From assembly GCF_014650915.1 (NCBI RefSeq), contig NZ_BMVW01000011.1, positions 124,001 to 188,000 on the forward strand: 64,000 bases of DNA, written 5' to 3'. A program made the translations under genes and the position numbers. Positions 1 to 10,129 of this stretch are shown one piece after another. Source of the stretch: Streptomyces poonensis. Its GTDB lineage: Bacteria; Actinomycetota; Actinomycetes; Streptomycetales; Streptomycetaceae. Below the pieces are notes generated by a model. The model was not told the origin of the DNA. It made no database searches and saw only the letters and a list, made by a program, of their open reading frames with translations. Position 1 is the stretch's first letter; the number at the start of each line of letters is the position of its first letter.

Positions 1-489
1 GCCCCTGATGTCGATGCCCGGGGCCAGTCGGCCCGCCGAGTTGGGGACGGCGACGTCAGGCGGTCCGGTCAGCCACAGATGGCGGCCGCCGCTGGGAGTC
101 AGTACGACGACCGTCTCGGGGATGGTGAAGAGGTGGCGCAGTGCCAGTTCGCGCAGGGCCGCCGGAGCGTCCGTACCGGACTTGGTGTCGAGGTCGACGC
201 CGATCAGATGGTGCGGGGGAAGGCCGCAGGCGATGCCGTAACCGGTCGCCTGTGGTGCGGCGGCGAAGAGTGCGCGAATGCGGTGCGGGTCGGTCGAGGC
301 GTCGTACACGCCGTGCCCGAAGCGTCCGCACTCGCCGTGGCACTGGGTGGGTGAGGGGTCGTCGCGGTGTGGGGAGCGCAGGGCCGGGAGCTTCTTCCGG
401 GACAGGGGGATCACCGCCAGTCCGCGTTCGGCCGCGGACAGGGCGTGCGCCAGGGCCAGGATCGTGGCCTGCCGGTCAGGGGTGGCCAT
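1..489 (-). CDS. Bifunctional DNA primase/polymerase domain protein, N-terminal part
   Basis: Reading from ATG at 489 down to the window edge gives 163 codons with no stop, so the 3' end lies outside. The start reads MATPDRQATILALAHALSAA. Recognisable prim-pol features are RGLAVIPLSRKKLPAL near residue 25, the paired acidic motif LIGVDLDTKSG near residue 95, and TPSGGRHLWLTGP near residue 130; the basic/His motif after the acidic pair is typical of the nucleotidyl-transferase core. In Streptomyces such proteins occur both as stand-alone chromosomal genes and in integrative elements, so the replication role is inferred from the family only. It is divergent from the secreted protein gene at 874. 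What follows the prim-pol domain (often a helicase-like part) cannot be seen here. Confidence 0.8.
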   Translation of the reverse strand, partial: MATPDRQATILALAHALSAAERGLAVIPLSRKKLPALRSPHRDDPSPTQCHGECGRFGHGVYDASTDPHRIRALFAAAPQATGYGIACGLPPHHLIGVDLDTKSGTDAPAALRELALRHLFTIPETVVVLTPSGGRHLWLTGPPDVAVPNSAGRLAPGIDIRG

Positions 490-873
490 GGCTTTATTTT
501 CGTACGAGTGTTCGAAGAAGGGAAGGGGTGGGTCGGGGAAGGGCTCGGCTGTCCGGGTGGCGTGGCGGATGGGGGTCGAGGTGTGCAGGAACGCTTCTTC
601 CCTTGGGGCGCGCGGGGTCCTTGGGGGTGAGGTGTGTTGCGTGTGCCGTGCCGCGAGGTGCGTGATGGCTGAAGTGGTTTATCGACATGGTCATCACGCT
701 TCGGTGCGAATCGCACCTTTCGGGGTGGTTACGTGAGGATTCCGTGGGTGATTCTGGAGAAGCGACGTCGAGCTCAGCTCCGAGGCGGTCGGCCAACCAC
801 CCCGGAACCAGCCGTACTTCACCCACGCGTCGGCCGGGGAGCCGGTGCGTATTCGGTCCTGGAGGAGAAGAAC
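490..873. other. Divergent intergenic region (384 bp)
   Basis: No credible gene is visible. It must hold the promoters of the leftward primase/polymerase gene and of the rightward secreted protein gene. A good Shine-Dalgarno, GGAGGAGAAG at 861-870, sits 3 bases before the ATG at 874. No clear terminator or long inverted repeat was seen. Confidence 0.5.
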
Positions 874-1212
874 ATGGCAAGCATCCGTACCGCCCGTGCC
901 CTTGCCGCCGTAGCGGTGGTGCCCCTCGCGGTCGCCCTCTGCTCCGGCGCCGCCACGGCGGACCACGGCGTCCCACCGAAGAGCGGGACGAACGCGGGCG
1001 TGGCCAGCGCCGTCGGCGGGGCCGGGAAGGACAACAGCGGCAACTCGTCCACCGTGCAGCAGCAGGCGGTCGGCTCCGGTGCCGTGAACCAGAACGACAC
1101 CACCCAGATCAACAAGTCCACGTTCACGGTCATCGACCAGTCGAAGGGCAACGTCGCCGTCGACTTCACCCCCTGCGGCAAGCCGGCGGACGGTGGTCAC
1201 CACCACCCCTGA
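874..1212 (+). CDS. Small secreted protein of unknown function
   Basis: 112 residues. The ATG at 874 is chosen over upstream in-frame starts because GGAGGAGAAG lies at the right distance and the protein then opens with a classical signal peptide (basic MASIRTAR, hydrophobic stretch, probable cleavage after ATA near residue 30). The mature part is about 80 residues, rich in Gly, Asn, Gln and Ser, with NSSTVQQQAVGSGAVNQND followed by TTQINKSTFTVIDQ; it ends in a short His-rich tail (GGHHHP) with a single Cys. The Q/N/G spacing loosely recalls curlin-like repeats, but only one unit is present. It is not recognisably a chaplin or a rodlin. Function unknown; a cell-surface or extracellular role is inferred from the signal peptide. 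Confidence 0.75.
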   Translation: MASIRTARALAAVAVVPLAVALCSGAATADHGVPPKSGTNAGVASAVGGAGKDNSGNSSTVQQQAVGSGAVNQNDTTQINKSTFTVIDQSKGNVAVDFTPCGKPADGGHHHP

Positions 1213-1244
1213 GGTCCGGTAAGGGCGAGGAGGGCGCCTCCCGC

Positions 1245-1277
1245 AGCGAACGGCGAACAGCGAACAGCGAACAGCGC
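1245..1277. repeat. Short tandem repeat, 8-bp unit
   Basis: About four copies of CGAACAGC (the first degenerate, CGAACGGC) lie in the 289-bp gap between the secreted protein gene and the sigma factor gene. No function is evident. The rest of the gap holds no gene. Confidence 0.6.
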
Positions 1278-1501
1278 ACGAGGCGTCTGCGCGGCGGTGC
1301 TTGGGTACCGCCGCGCGGGTGCTCGGTGCTCGGTGCGCGTGCGCCGGCGGCGGGCGACCCTGAGAACCCACCCCCACTACCCGGGGGCCGCTCGTCCACC
1401 TTCAGGAGGTGGGGTCAGCACCCCGCCTACAACCTGAGGGGGAGTCTTCTTCGGCACCTGCGGCCGATCCGCCGGAACGGCGTCACTCATAGCGTGGAGT
1501 C

Positions 1502-2056
1502 ATGACCACACCCGTCTGCACCAGCGCTTCGAATGCCGCGACGGCAGCGCGGCAGACCCATTCGTACCCGTCGTTCTCGTCGTACGTGAGGGCTCGCCAG
1601 CCGGTGCTGTTGCGTACCGCCCGGTCGCTGACCGCGAACCCGAGCGACGCGGAGGACCTGCTGCAGACAGCGCTCACCAAGACGTACGTCGCCTGGGACC
1701 GGATCGAGGACCACCGGGCACTCGACGGCTATGTGCGCCGTGCCCTGCTGAACACGCGGACGTCCCAGTGGCGCAAGCGCAGGGTGGACGAGTTCACCTG
1801 CGACGAGCTGCCGGAGCCGGAGGTGATGCCCGTCGGCGACCCCGCGGAGCAGCAGGCACTGCACGACGCGATGTGGCGGGCGATCATGCGGCTGCCGGCC
1901 CGGCAGCGGGCGATGGTCGTCCTCAGGTACTACGAGGACCTGAGCGAGGTGCAGACGGCCGAGGTGCTCGGGGTGTCGGTGGGCACGGTGAAGTCGGCGG
2001 TGTCCCGGGCGCTGGGCAAGCTCCGCGAGGACCCTGAGCTGGGGCTCGTGCGGTAG
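1502..2056 (+). CDS. ECF sigma factor, SigE-like family
   Basis: 184 residues, a normal length for this ECF group. Region 2 is visible at residues 25-95 (SYVRARQPVLLRTARSLTAN, SDAEDLLQTALTKTY, then RRALLNTRTSQWRKRR), and region 4 at 120-180 (LPARQRAMVVLRYYEDLSEV followed by the helix-turn-helix EVLGVSVGTVKSAVSRALGK). It should direct RNA polymerase to a small regulon. No anti-sigma gene lies next to it: upstream is a secreted protein, downstream a CoA ligase. Stimulus and targets cannot be read from the sequence. From memory, an orthologue sits beside the same CoA ligase in S. coelicolor. Confidence 0.88.
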   Translation: MTTPVCTSASNAATAARQTHSYPSFSSYVRARQPVLLRTARSLTANPSDAEDLLQTALTKTYVAWDRIEDHRALDGYVRRALLNTRTSQWRKRRVDEFTCDELPEPEVMPVGDPAEQQALHDAMWRAIMRLPARQRAMVVLRYYEDLSEVQTAEVLGVSVGTVKSAVSRALGKLREDPELGLVR

Positions 2057-2330
2057 AGCGCCTCGTCCGTGGGGATCGCTGGGCCTCTTGCGGGAACTGT
2101 CGAGTCCTTCGCGGAACGGAGACTCCCGAGGCCCGCACGGAAACCGCCGAGCCCTTGTGGTGCTGCTCTCGCGCGGCAAATCGTGGGGGATCACTCGTAC
2201 GGCGGATCGGCCGCAGGCTTCGCACGGAGGATCCTCCGGCTCGTCGGCGCCGTCCGCTCAGGCCGCCGAACCGCTTGCGAAGCGCCTCTCAGCACCCGCT
2301 CCTCCTGATCGATCATTCATGCAGGTAGTG

Positions 2331-2348
2331 ACATACCACGCGGTATGT
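2331..2348. promoter_or_regulatory. Inverted repeat, probable operator upstream of the CoA ligase gene
   Basis: ACATACC (2331-2337) and GGTATGT (2342-2348) are perfect 7-bp arms around ACGC, about 60 bp before the GTG at 2407. The size and symmetry suit a TetR-type repressor. It lies in the 350-bp gap after the sigma factor gene, which shows no other gene. The cognate regulator is not identifiable here. Confidence 0.5.
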
Positions 2349-2406
2349 GCGCAGAATCAGCGCAACCCTTACTACCGCGTAGGCAGAGTCGCCCCGGGAG
2401 GACGCC

Positions 2407-4062
<1,656 letters not shown>

Positions 4063-4125
4063 CGCCCGGCGGCCGATGCAGGAAGGGCACGCATCGCAGG
4101 AATCGAGGGATCAGGGTGGCGGCCA

Positions 4126-4161
4126 TGCGGGGCGATGTTTCACGTGAAACATCGCCCCGCA
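4126..4161. promoter_or_regulatory. parS: parS centromere site inside a 36-bp perfect palindrome
   Basis: The core TGTTTCACGTGAAACA (4136-4151) is an exact match to the ParB-binding parS consensus (GTTTCACGTGAAAC in Streptomyces). The symmetry extends without mismatch for 18 bp on each side of the centre, from 4126 to 4161, far beyond ParB's needs. It lies between the convergent ends of the CoA ligase gene (4062) and the PAS protein gene (4223). The GC-rich outer arms could also form a hairpin terminator in either direction. ParB/SMC loading is established for such sites; the terminator role is inference. Confidence 0.9.
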
Positions 4162-4222
4162 CGCCGTACGGCTGCCCCGATCAGTCCGTGCCGACGTGCC
4201 GGGGCCGGTGGGCATCGATGGG

Positions 4223-7200
4223 TCAGTTCGTGCCGATGCGCGCCAGCAGATCCACGATGCGGGCCTGGACCTCCGGGCTCGTCGAGCGCTCCGCGAGGAA
4301 CAGGACCGTCTCGCCGGAGGCCAGACGTGGCAGCTCCGCCTCGTCGACGGCGGCGGTGTAGACGACGAGGGGGGTCCGGTTCAACTGGCCGTTGGCGCGC
4401 AGCCAGTCGACGATCCCGGCCCGGCGCCTGCGCACCTGGAGCAGGTCCATCACCACGAGGTTCGGCCGCATCTGGGCGGCCAGCGTGACGGCGTCCGCAT
4501 CGGAGGCGGCTCGCGCCACCTGCATGCCCCGCCGTTCCAGGGTCGCGGTCAGGGCCAGCGCGATCTCCGCATGCTCCTCGATGAGCAGGACGCGCGGCGG
4601 GTGCTGCTCGGAGTCACGCGGCGCGAGGGCCTTCAGCAGTACGGCGGGATCGGCGCCGTACGCCGCGTCCCGCGAGGCCTGCCCGAGGCCGGCCGTGACG
4701 AGCACCGGAACCTCGGCGGCGACGGCCGCCTGGCGCAGGGACTGCAGTGCCGTCCGCGTGATCGGACCGGTGAGCGGGTCGACGAAGAGCGCGGCCGGGA
4801 AGGCGGCGATCTGCGCGTCGACCTCCTCGCGCGAGTTGACGATGACGGGCCGATAGCCGCGATCGCTCAGCGCCTGCTGGGTGGTGACGTCGGGCGCGGG
4901 CCAGACGAGCAGACGCCGCGGATTGTCCAACGGCTCCGGGGGCAGTTCGTCGTCCATCGGCTGAGGCTGCGGCTGGTCGGACACCTCCACGGCGCCACCG
5001 GGACCGTCGAGCGGCTCAGGACCCTCGTCGGCGTTCTCGTCCGGTGCTCCTATGGCGTACGAGCGGCCGGCACCCTCGGTGGCCACGCCCGGACGTGCCT
5101 GGCCGGCGAGGGACGGCTGCGCCGGTACGGGAGCGGACCCGGGCGCGGGAGTGGGGGCGGCACCGGGAACGGGAACGGGGGTCTGCGGGCCCGGCTGGAC
5201 CTGTCCACGCTGCGGGTGCGGGCGCGCCGTGGCGTCTTGGCGCACGGTGGGCTCGGGCGGGGTGCCCAGCTTGCGGCGCCGGCCGGAACCGCCGGACTGG
5301 TGCGGCGGCGGCGTGGCCCCCGGCTGCGGCTGACGTGTGAACGGCACGCCCTGACCGAGCGTGCGCACGCTGATCGCACGCCCCTGGGTCGAGTTGGGGT
5401 CGACGGGGGCGGCGGGGACGGCGGACTCGGCTGGCAGCGGCTGCGCGACTCGGGCCTGCGCGGGCTGCTGCGGGGACGTGACCTGTAGGTCCTGCGCGGG
5501 CTGCTGCTGGGGCTGCTGGGGTTGCTCGGGCGGCAGAGGGGTGCCGGAGCCCGGCGTGTGCTGAGCACCCGGCCAGACCTGCGGGACGGACGGATCCGGC
5601 GAGGGCAGCGAGGTGGGTGCGGCCGGCGGGGTGCCGGTCCGGCGTCGGCCGGCCTGGTCCTGGGGCGCTGTCGCGGTCGGGGAGTCCGCCGGTACGGGAG
5701 GTGTGACCGGTGTCGTCGATGTGGCCGGTGTCGTCGATGTGGCCGGTACGGCGTGGTCCGGGGCCTGGACGTCGACCGGCGGATCACCGGCGACCTGGGC
5801 GCTGCCGGCAGGAGCGGCCGGTGCGGGCATGGGCTGAGTGCCCTCGGTCATTCCCTGCGCGGGCGCGGGCGTGGGCTGCGGCGCCGGGACGGGTTGCCCG
5901 GCGGGAACCGGACCAGGAGCAGGGATCTCCTGACCGGGAACCGCGGGAACCTGGGCCATGCCTCCCGGCGCCGCGGTCGCGTGCGTCGCGGCGCCCTGCA
6001 CAGGCTGGGCGGGAGCGCCGTGGGCCGTGATTCCCCGGGCCGGCGTCATCATCGCCTCGTCCTGCTCCGCGGCAGCTCGGGCCCGGCGGCGACCCGGCGC
6101 AGCGGATACGGGGTGCGGCTGCGGCGGCGTGTGGACGTCGGCCGGATCGTGCAGGGCCGCGTCATGGCGCCCGCCGTCGTCGGCCTGCCCGGCCCCGGTC
6201 CCGGTCGCACCCGTACCGGCACCCGTACTGGCGCTGGTACCGGCACCCGTACCGGCACCCGTATTGGTCCCCGAGCCGACAGCTGTGCCGGCCCCAGGAC
6301 CCGCATGCGCGGGCACGGGCCCGCTGCCGACGGCCTGGCCGGGAGCGGCAGGACTCATGGCGAGCCCGGGGGTCATGGCGGCGCCCGGAGCCATCACGGC
6401 ACCCGGTACCGTGGCGGCGGCATGCGCCGGTGCAGCCGCCGGAGGCATGCCGGTTCCGCCGGCCGGCGCGGCCGGCGGAACGGCGGACGTACCAGGGCCG
6501 TCAGGCCCGGTGACTGCACCTGCCACCGGCCCGGTGGCAGCCGTCCGCACTCCCGCGTCCGTGCCTGTGCCCGTGTCCGTGGCTTCGTACGGGGAGTCGG
6601 CCGTCCGATCGGCCTCCGCGGGCGGCAGCGCGAAAACGGTGCGGCCGGCCGCCTGCTGCGCGGCAGCGCGCTCCTCGGCGTTGGCCAGGGCCCGGCGGCG
6701 TCGTCCGGTCGGCTGGGGCGATGTCGCGGAGGCCGTGGCAGCGGCGTCCGGCGTGCTCGCCGGCGCGGGCAGGGCGGGCGGCAGCGCGTGCTGCTCGCCA
6801 CCGTGACGCGCGCGCCGCCCACCGGGCGCGGGCACGCCCTGCGGAGGCACCGTCTCGCCCAGCCCGCTGGCCGGGGCTCCGGCCGCGTGCTCGGCGGCGG
6901 TGACGACCGCGCCCTCGGCGACACCCTGGGCGCCGCTCTCCACAGGACTCGGCCGCCCTCGGCGCCGTCCCGTACCACCGGCGTCACCGGAGCCGCTGGA
7001 AGCACCCTCACCGGCCGCACCGACACCACCGTCGTCGGCACCACCCTGACCGGTACCAGAAAGACCAGCAACGGGGCCCTCGCCCCGGCCCGGACCTGCC
7101 GGATCCACCGGACCTGCCGGATCCACCGGACTCGCCGGATCCACCGGACCCGCCGGTCCCCCGGTGCCTGGCGGAACCGGCGCGACCGGCGCCGCTTCCC

Positions 7201-9196
7201 CGTCCGCCGACTCCGCACGCCGCCTGCGCCGCCCGGTCGGCGCCGCGGCCGCCGCAGCGGTGGCGCCCTCCGGTCCCGCGACCTCGCTCTCCAGGAACGC
7301 GTCCACCGACGACCGCCGGGCCCGTCGCCGCCCGCCACCGGAGGTCTGCCCCGGCACCTGCTCGGGCAGAGCGCCCTCAGCACCCACCACACCGACGGCA
7401 CCGACCACACCAGCAGCACCGACCGCACCGGTGGCACCACCGTCCGCACGGACTCCCGTACCGGCCTCGGCAGCGCTCCCCTCGGCGACCGGGACGACAC
7501 CGGCCGAGGGCTGCCGCCGGCCGGCGTCCGTGCCGGCACCGCCGCCGAGCGGTACCTCCAGTACGTACGCGCTGCCGCTCATCCCCGGCACCTCGTGCGT
7601 CTGCAGCACACCACCGTGCGCCCGTACGATCCCGCGCACGATCGGCTGGTGCACCGGGTCTCCCCCGGTGTACGGGCCGCGTACCTCGATGCGGACGACC
7701 TCGCCGCGCTGCGCGGCCGCCACGACGACCGTGTTGTCCATGTAGCCGCCGACCGAGACGGGCGAGTTGCCCGTGGCGTCGACCCCCGCCACGTCGGCGA
7801 TGAGATGGGCGAGCGCGGCCGCGAGCCGTCGCTGGTCGACCACGGCTTCGATGGGCGGGGCGTGCACGGCGAACTGCACCCGCCCCGGGCCGATCAGCTC
7901 GACGGCCCCGTCGACACCGGCCGCCACGACCGCGTCGAGCATCACTGCCGTCCGTACGAGGTCGTCCTCGCCGACGTCGAGACGCTGGTAGCCGAGGACG
8001 TTGTCGACGAGCGTGGTGATGCGCGAGTAGCCGGCGGCCAGGTGGTGCAGGACCTGGTTGGCCTCGGGCCACAGCTGGCCCGCGTCGTCGGCGGCGAGCT
8101 TGCCGAGCTCGACGCGGAGCTGTTCGAGCGGGCCGCGCAGGGAGTGCCCGAGCACGGCGAAGAGCTGCTCGTGCCGGGCGGCCAGCGCCTCGTAACGGTC
8201 CTTCTCCCGCTCGCCGAGCGCCGCGTACCGCTCGTCGCCCGCCGCGAGCTCCTCGGCGTGCCGCTCACGCAACTCGTCGAGCTCCGCGGCGTGCTGCTTC
8301 CGCAGCTCCTCGAGCTCCTCGGCGTGCTCTGCCCGGACCCGCTCCAGCTCCTCGGTGCGCCGGTCGACCTCGGCCTTCTTCTCCTCGACGAGCGTGTCGA
8401 ACGGCCGCCGGTCGGTGAAGGTCATGACGGCGCCGACGAGCTGGTCACCGTCGCGCACGGGCGCGGTGGTCAGGTCGACCGGCACCTTGTCGCCGCCCTT
8501 GGACCACAGCACCTGCCCGCGCACCCGGTGCTTGCGCCCGGAGCGCAGGGTGTCGGCGAGGGGCGATTCCGCGTACGGGAACGGAGAACCGTCGTCCCGG
8601 GAGTGCAGCACGAGGGTGTGCAGCTCCCGGCCGCCGAGGTCGCTGGCGCGGTAGCCCAGTATCTGGGCGGCGGCCGGGTTGACCAGCACGATGCGCCCGT
8701 CGGTGTCCGTGCCCACCACGCCCTCGGAGGCGGCACGCAGGATCATCTCCGTCTGCCGTTGCGAACGCGCGAGTTCCGCCTCGGTGTCCACGGTGCCCGA
8801 GAGGTCGCGCACGACCAGCATGAGCAGCTCGTCACCGGTGTAGCCGTAACTGTCGTACGCCTGCTGCCCGTTCTCGAGATTCGCGCTTGTGACCTCGACG
8901 GGGAACTCACTGCCGTCGGTGCGCCGGGCCACCATGCGGGTCGGCTTGGTCCGCCCCCGCGGATCGATCGAGTTCGGCCGCCGCATCGAGCCGGGGATGA
9001 GCCGCGAGTCGAACTCGGGCAGCAGATCGAGCAACCCGCGCCCGACCAACGCGGTCCCGGGGGCCTCGAAGGCCTCCAGGGCGATGGTGTTCGCGTTGAC
9101 GACGGTCCCGTTGGCGTTGACCAGAACCAACGCATCGGGAAGCGCGTCGAGTATGGCTGCGAGGCGAGCAGCGCCTCGGGATGGCCTGCTGCTCAC
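4223..9196 (-). CDS. Very large PAS / degenerate histidine kinase / double receiver-like protein
   Basis: 1657 residues from GTG at 9196, chosen because GGGAGG at 9206-9211 sits 9 bases upstream; a longer frame to 9250 lacks this. Domains in order: PAS (about 5-125, ILDALPDALVLVNANGTVVN), second PAS (about 150-265), charged coiled coil of E/R/A-rich heptads (about 270-345), HisKA-like helix with GHSLRGPLEQL (about 350), and a poorly conserved ATPase-like domain ending GGDPVHQPIVRGIVRAHGG (about 545). Then come roughly 800 residues of Pro/Ala/Gly/Thr-rich linker, and two receiver-like domains (about 1430-1530 and 1538-1655). The last keeps VVMDLLQ and VVYTAA but has LFLAERS where a receiver Lys is expected. 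The N and G boxes of the ATPase are weak. No membrane segment. Catalytic activity is doubtful; a cytoplasmic scaffold or sensor is inferred. Confidence 0.75.
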   Translation of the reverse strand: MSSRPSRGAARLAAILDALPDALVLVNANGTVVNANTIALEAFEAPGTALVGRGLLDLLPEFDSRLIPGSMRRPNSIDPRGRTKPTRMVARRTDGSEFPVEVTSANLENGQQAYDSYGYTGDELLMLVVRDLSGTVDTEAELARSQRQTEMILRAASEGVVGTDTDGRIVLVNPAAAQILGYRASDLGGRELHTLVLHSRDDGSPFPYAESPLADTLRSGRKHRVRGQVLWSKGGDKVPVDLTTAPVRDGDQLVGAVMTFTDRRPFDTLVEEKKAEVDRRTEELERVRAEHAEELEELRKQHAAELDELRERHAEELAAGDERYAALGEREKDRYEALAARHEQLFAVLGHSLRGPLEQLRVELGKLAADDAGQLWPEANQVLHHLAAGYSRITTLVDNVLGYQRLDVGEDDLVRTAVMLDAVVAAGVDGAVELIGPGRVQFAVHAPPIEAVVDQRRLAAALAHLIADVAGVDATGNSPVSVGGYMDNTVVVAAAQRGEVVRIEVRGPYTGGDPVHQPIVRGIVRAHGGVLQTHEVPGMSGSAYVLEVPLGGGAGTDAGRRQPSAGVVPVAEGSAAEAGTGVRADGGATGAVGAAGVVGAVGVVGAEGALPEQVPGQTSGGGRRRARRSSVDAFLESEVAGPEGATAAAAAAPTGRRRRRAESADGEAAPVAPVPPGTGGPAGPVDPASPVDPAGPVDPAGPGRGEGPVAGLSGTGQGGADDGGVGAAGEGASSGSGDAGGTGRRRGRPSPVESGAQGVAEGAVVTAAEHAAGAPASGLGETVPPQGVPAPGGRRARHGGEQHALPPALPAPASTPDAAATASATSPQPTGRRRRALANAEERAAAQQAAGRTVFALPPAEADRTADSPYEATDTGTGTDAGVRTAATGPVAGAVTGPDGPGTSAVPPAAPAGGTGMPPAAAPAHAAATVPGAVMAPGAAMTPGLAMSPAAPGQAVGSGPVPAHAGPGAGTAVGSGTNTGAGTGAGTSASTGAGTGATGTGAGQADDGGRHDAALHDPADVHTPPQPHPVSAAPGRRRARAAAEQDEAMMTPARGITAHGAPAQPVQGAATHATAAPGGMAQVPAVPGQEIPAPGPVPAGQPVPAPQPTPAPAQGMTEGTQPMPAPAAPAGSAQVAGDPPVDVQAPDHAVPATSTTPATSTTPVTPPVPADSPTATAPQDQAGRRRTGTPPAAPTSLPSPDPSVPQVWPGAQHTPGSGTPLPPEQPQQPQQQPAQDLQVTSPQQPAQARVAQPLPAESAVPAAPVDPNSTQGRAISVRTLGQGVPFTRQPQPGATPPPHQSGGSGRRRKLGTPPEPTVRQDATARPHPQRGQVQPGPQTPVPVPGAAPTPAPGSAPVPAQPSLAGQARPGVATEGAGRSYAIGAPDENADEGPEPLDGPGGAVEVSDQPQPQPMDDELPPEPLDNPRRLLVWPAPDVTTQQALSDRGYRPVIVNSREEVDAQIAAFPAALFVDPLTGPITRTALQSLRQAAVAAEVPVLVTAGLGQASRDAAYGADPAVLLKALAPRDSEQHPPRVLLIEEHAEIALALTATLERRGMQVARAASDADAVTLAAQMRPNLVVMDLLQVRRRRAGIVDWLRANGQLNRTPLVVYTAAVDEAELPRLASGETVLFLAERSTSPEVQARIVDLLARIGTN

Positions 9197-9366
9197 GAGA
9201 CGCTTCCTCCCTGTTACCGCACCTTGCCGACCGCTAGGCCATCTTGCCAACCGGCCCGCAGCGTGTCACGCGAGGGAGTCTACGGGCAGTGGTTGCGCTC
9301 GCGACGCCGGATGAGAGGCAGGTCGCACGCGGATCTCTCCGCGGATGGGACCGGCGTGCGATGTCC

Positions 9367-9390
9367 CCGGGACGTCATACGACGTCCCGG
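9367..9390. promoter_or_regulatory. Perfect inverted repeat upstream of the PAS protein gene
   Basis: CCGGGACGTC (9367-9376) and GACGTCCCGG (9381-9390) flank ATAC. It lies 171 bp before the PAS protein start and 200 bp beyond the stop of the inhibitor gene, which reads toward it. It could be an operator or a T-less terminator. Nothing else is visible in the 393-bp gap 9197-9589. Confidence 0.5.
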
Positions 9391-9589
9391 TGAAGGTGAA
9401 TCCACGACTCCGCCCCTGTGACCGCGCATTTCGCTCCGCGGGAGGCGCCGAAGGCTGTGAGGACCGCAGGTGGTTGAGGTGCGGGGGGCGGGATGCGGCT
9501 CCCGTGGGTGATGGGTGCGGGACGGTGCCGGACGGGTGGGTGACTGGGGGGCCGTCGGTTGCCGCGCCCTTTCTGCCCCTCCCGGCTCT

Positions 9590-10129
9590 TCAGCCGTGGA
9601 CGGCGGGCAGTACGGGCACGAGTGCGTCCCAGCGCGCGATCTCGCACCCGTCCCTGCGGTCGAAGTGGGCGTCCACGGTGCGGCCGGTCCAGGTGCCGGT
9701 GATGTGTGCGGTGGCCGGCCCGCCGTACTGCATCGTGCACATGGTTCCGGGCGGTACGGGCGTGAAGGGGCTTCTGCCCCAGGTGGTGTTCCGGTCGAGC
9801 CGGGCGCACGCACCGTGCCCGTCCGGGTGGGTGCCACCGGCGGGATGGCACTCCAGCTCGTACGTACCGTCGGCGTCGCCCGTGCCCTGGACGGTGACGG
9901 TCAGCCGGTCCTCCGTGACGGGCATGGGCAACGGCATCGCCCTGACGCCGCCCTGGGCGCTGGCCGCCGGAGGTGCCGAGACCAGGGCGGTGACCACGGT
10001 CAGCGAGGCGGCGGCACTGAGGAGGAGCCGTCGGAGGGGGGCGTGGGGACGCGGGCCGACGGAGTGGTGGTGCGAGGAGGAAGCCGGTGCGGAGAGCGGA
10101 ACCGGCGACGGGCAAGAGACCTTCAACAT
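9590..10129 (-). CDS. Secreted SSI-family subtilisin inhibitor
   Basis: 179 residues from ATG at 10129; an upstream frame to 10192 has no signal logic. The N-terminus is long and His/Pro-rich (SSSHHHSVGPRPH), then LRRLLLSAAASLTVVTALVS forms the signal h-region with probable cleavage after ASA near residue 58. The mature domain of about 120 residues follows the Streptomyces subtilisin inhibitor plan: YELECHPAGGTHPDGHGACA, the reactive loop MCTMQYGGPATAHITGTWTG, and a last Cys in RRDGCEIARW. Four Cys give the two family disulfides. By comparison with SSI (CPMVY), P1 is Met and P1' Gln, which favours subtilisin-like rather than trypsin-like targets. Extracellular proteinase inhibitor; family function is established, target inferred. 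Confidence 0.88.
   Translation of the reverse strand: MLKVSCPSPVPLSAPASSSHHHSVGPRPHAPLRRLLLSAAASLTVVTALVSAPPAASAQGGVRAMPLPMPVTEDRLTVTVQGTGDADGTYELECHPAGGTHPDGHGACARLDRNTTWGRSPFTPVPPGTMCTMQYGGPATAHITGTWTGRTVDAHFDRRDGCEIARWDALVPVLPAVHG

Noticed and set aside
5522..9421. 1299-codon open frame on the plus strand
   Set aside because: It runs antisense to the PAS protein gene; long antisense frames are normal in 72 percent G+C DNA, and its product is Arg/Gly/His-rich without domains.
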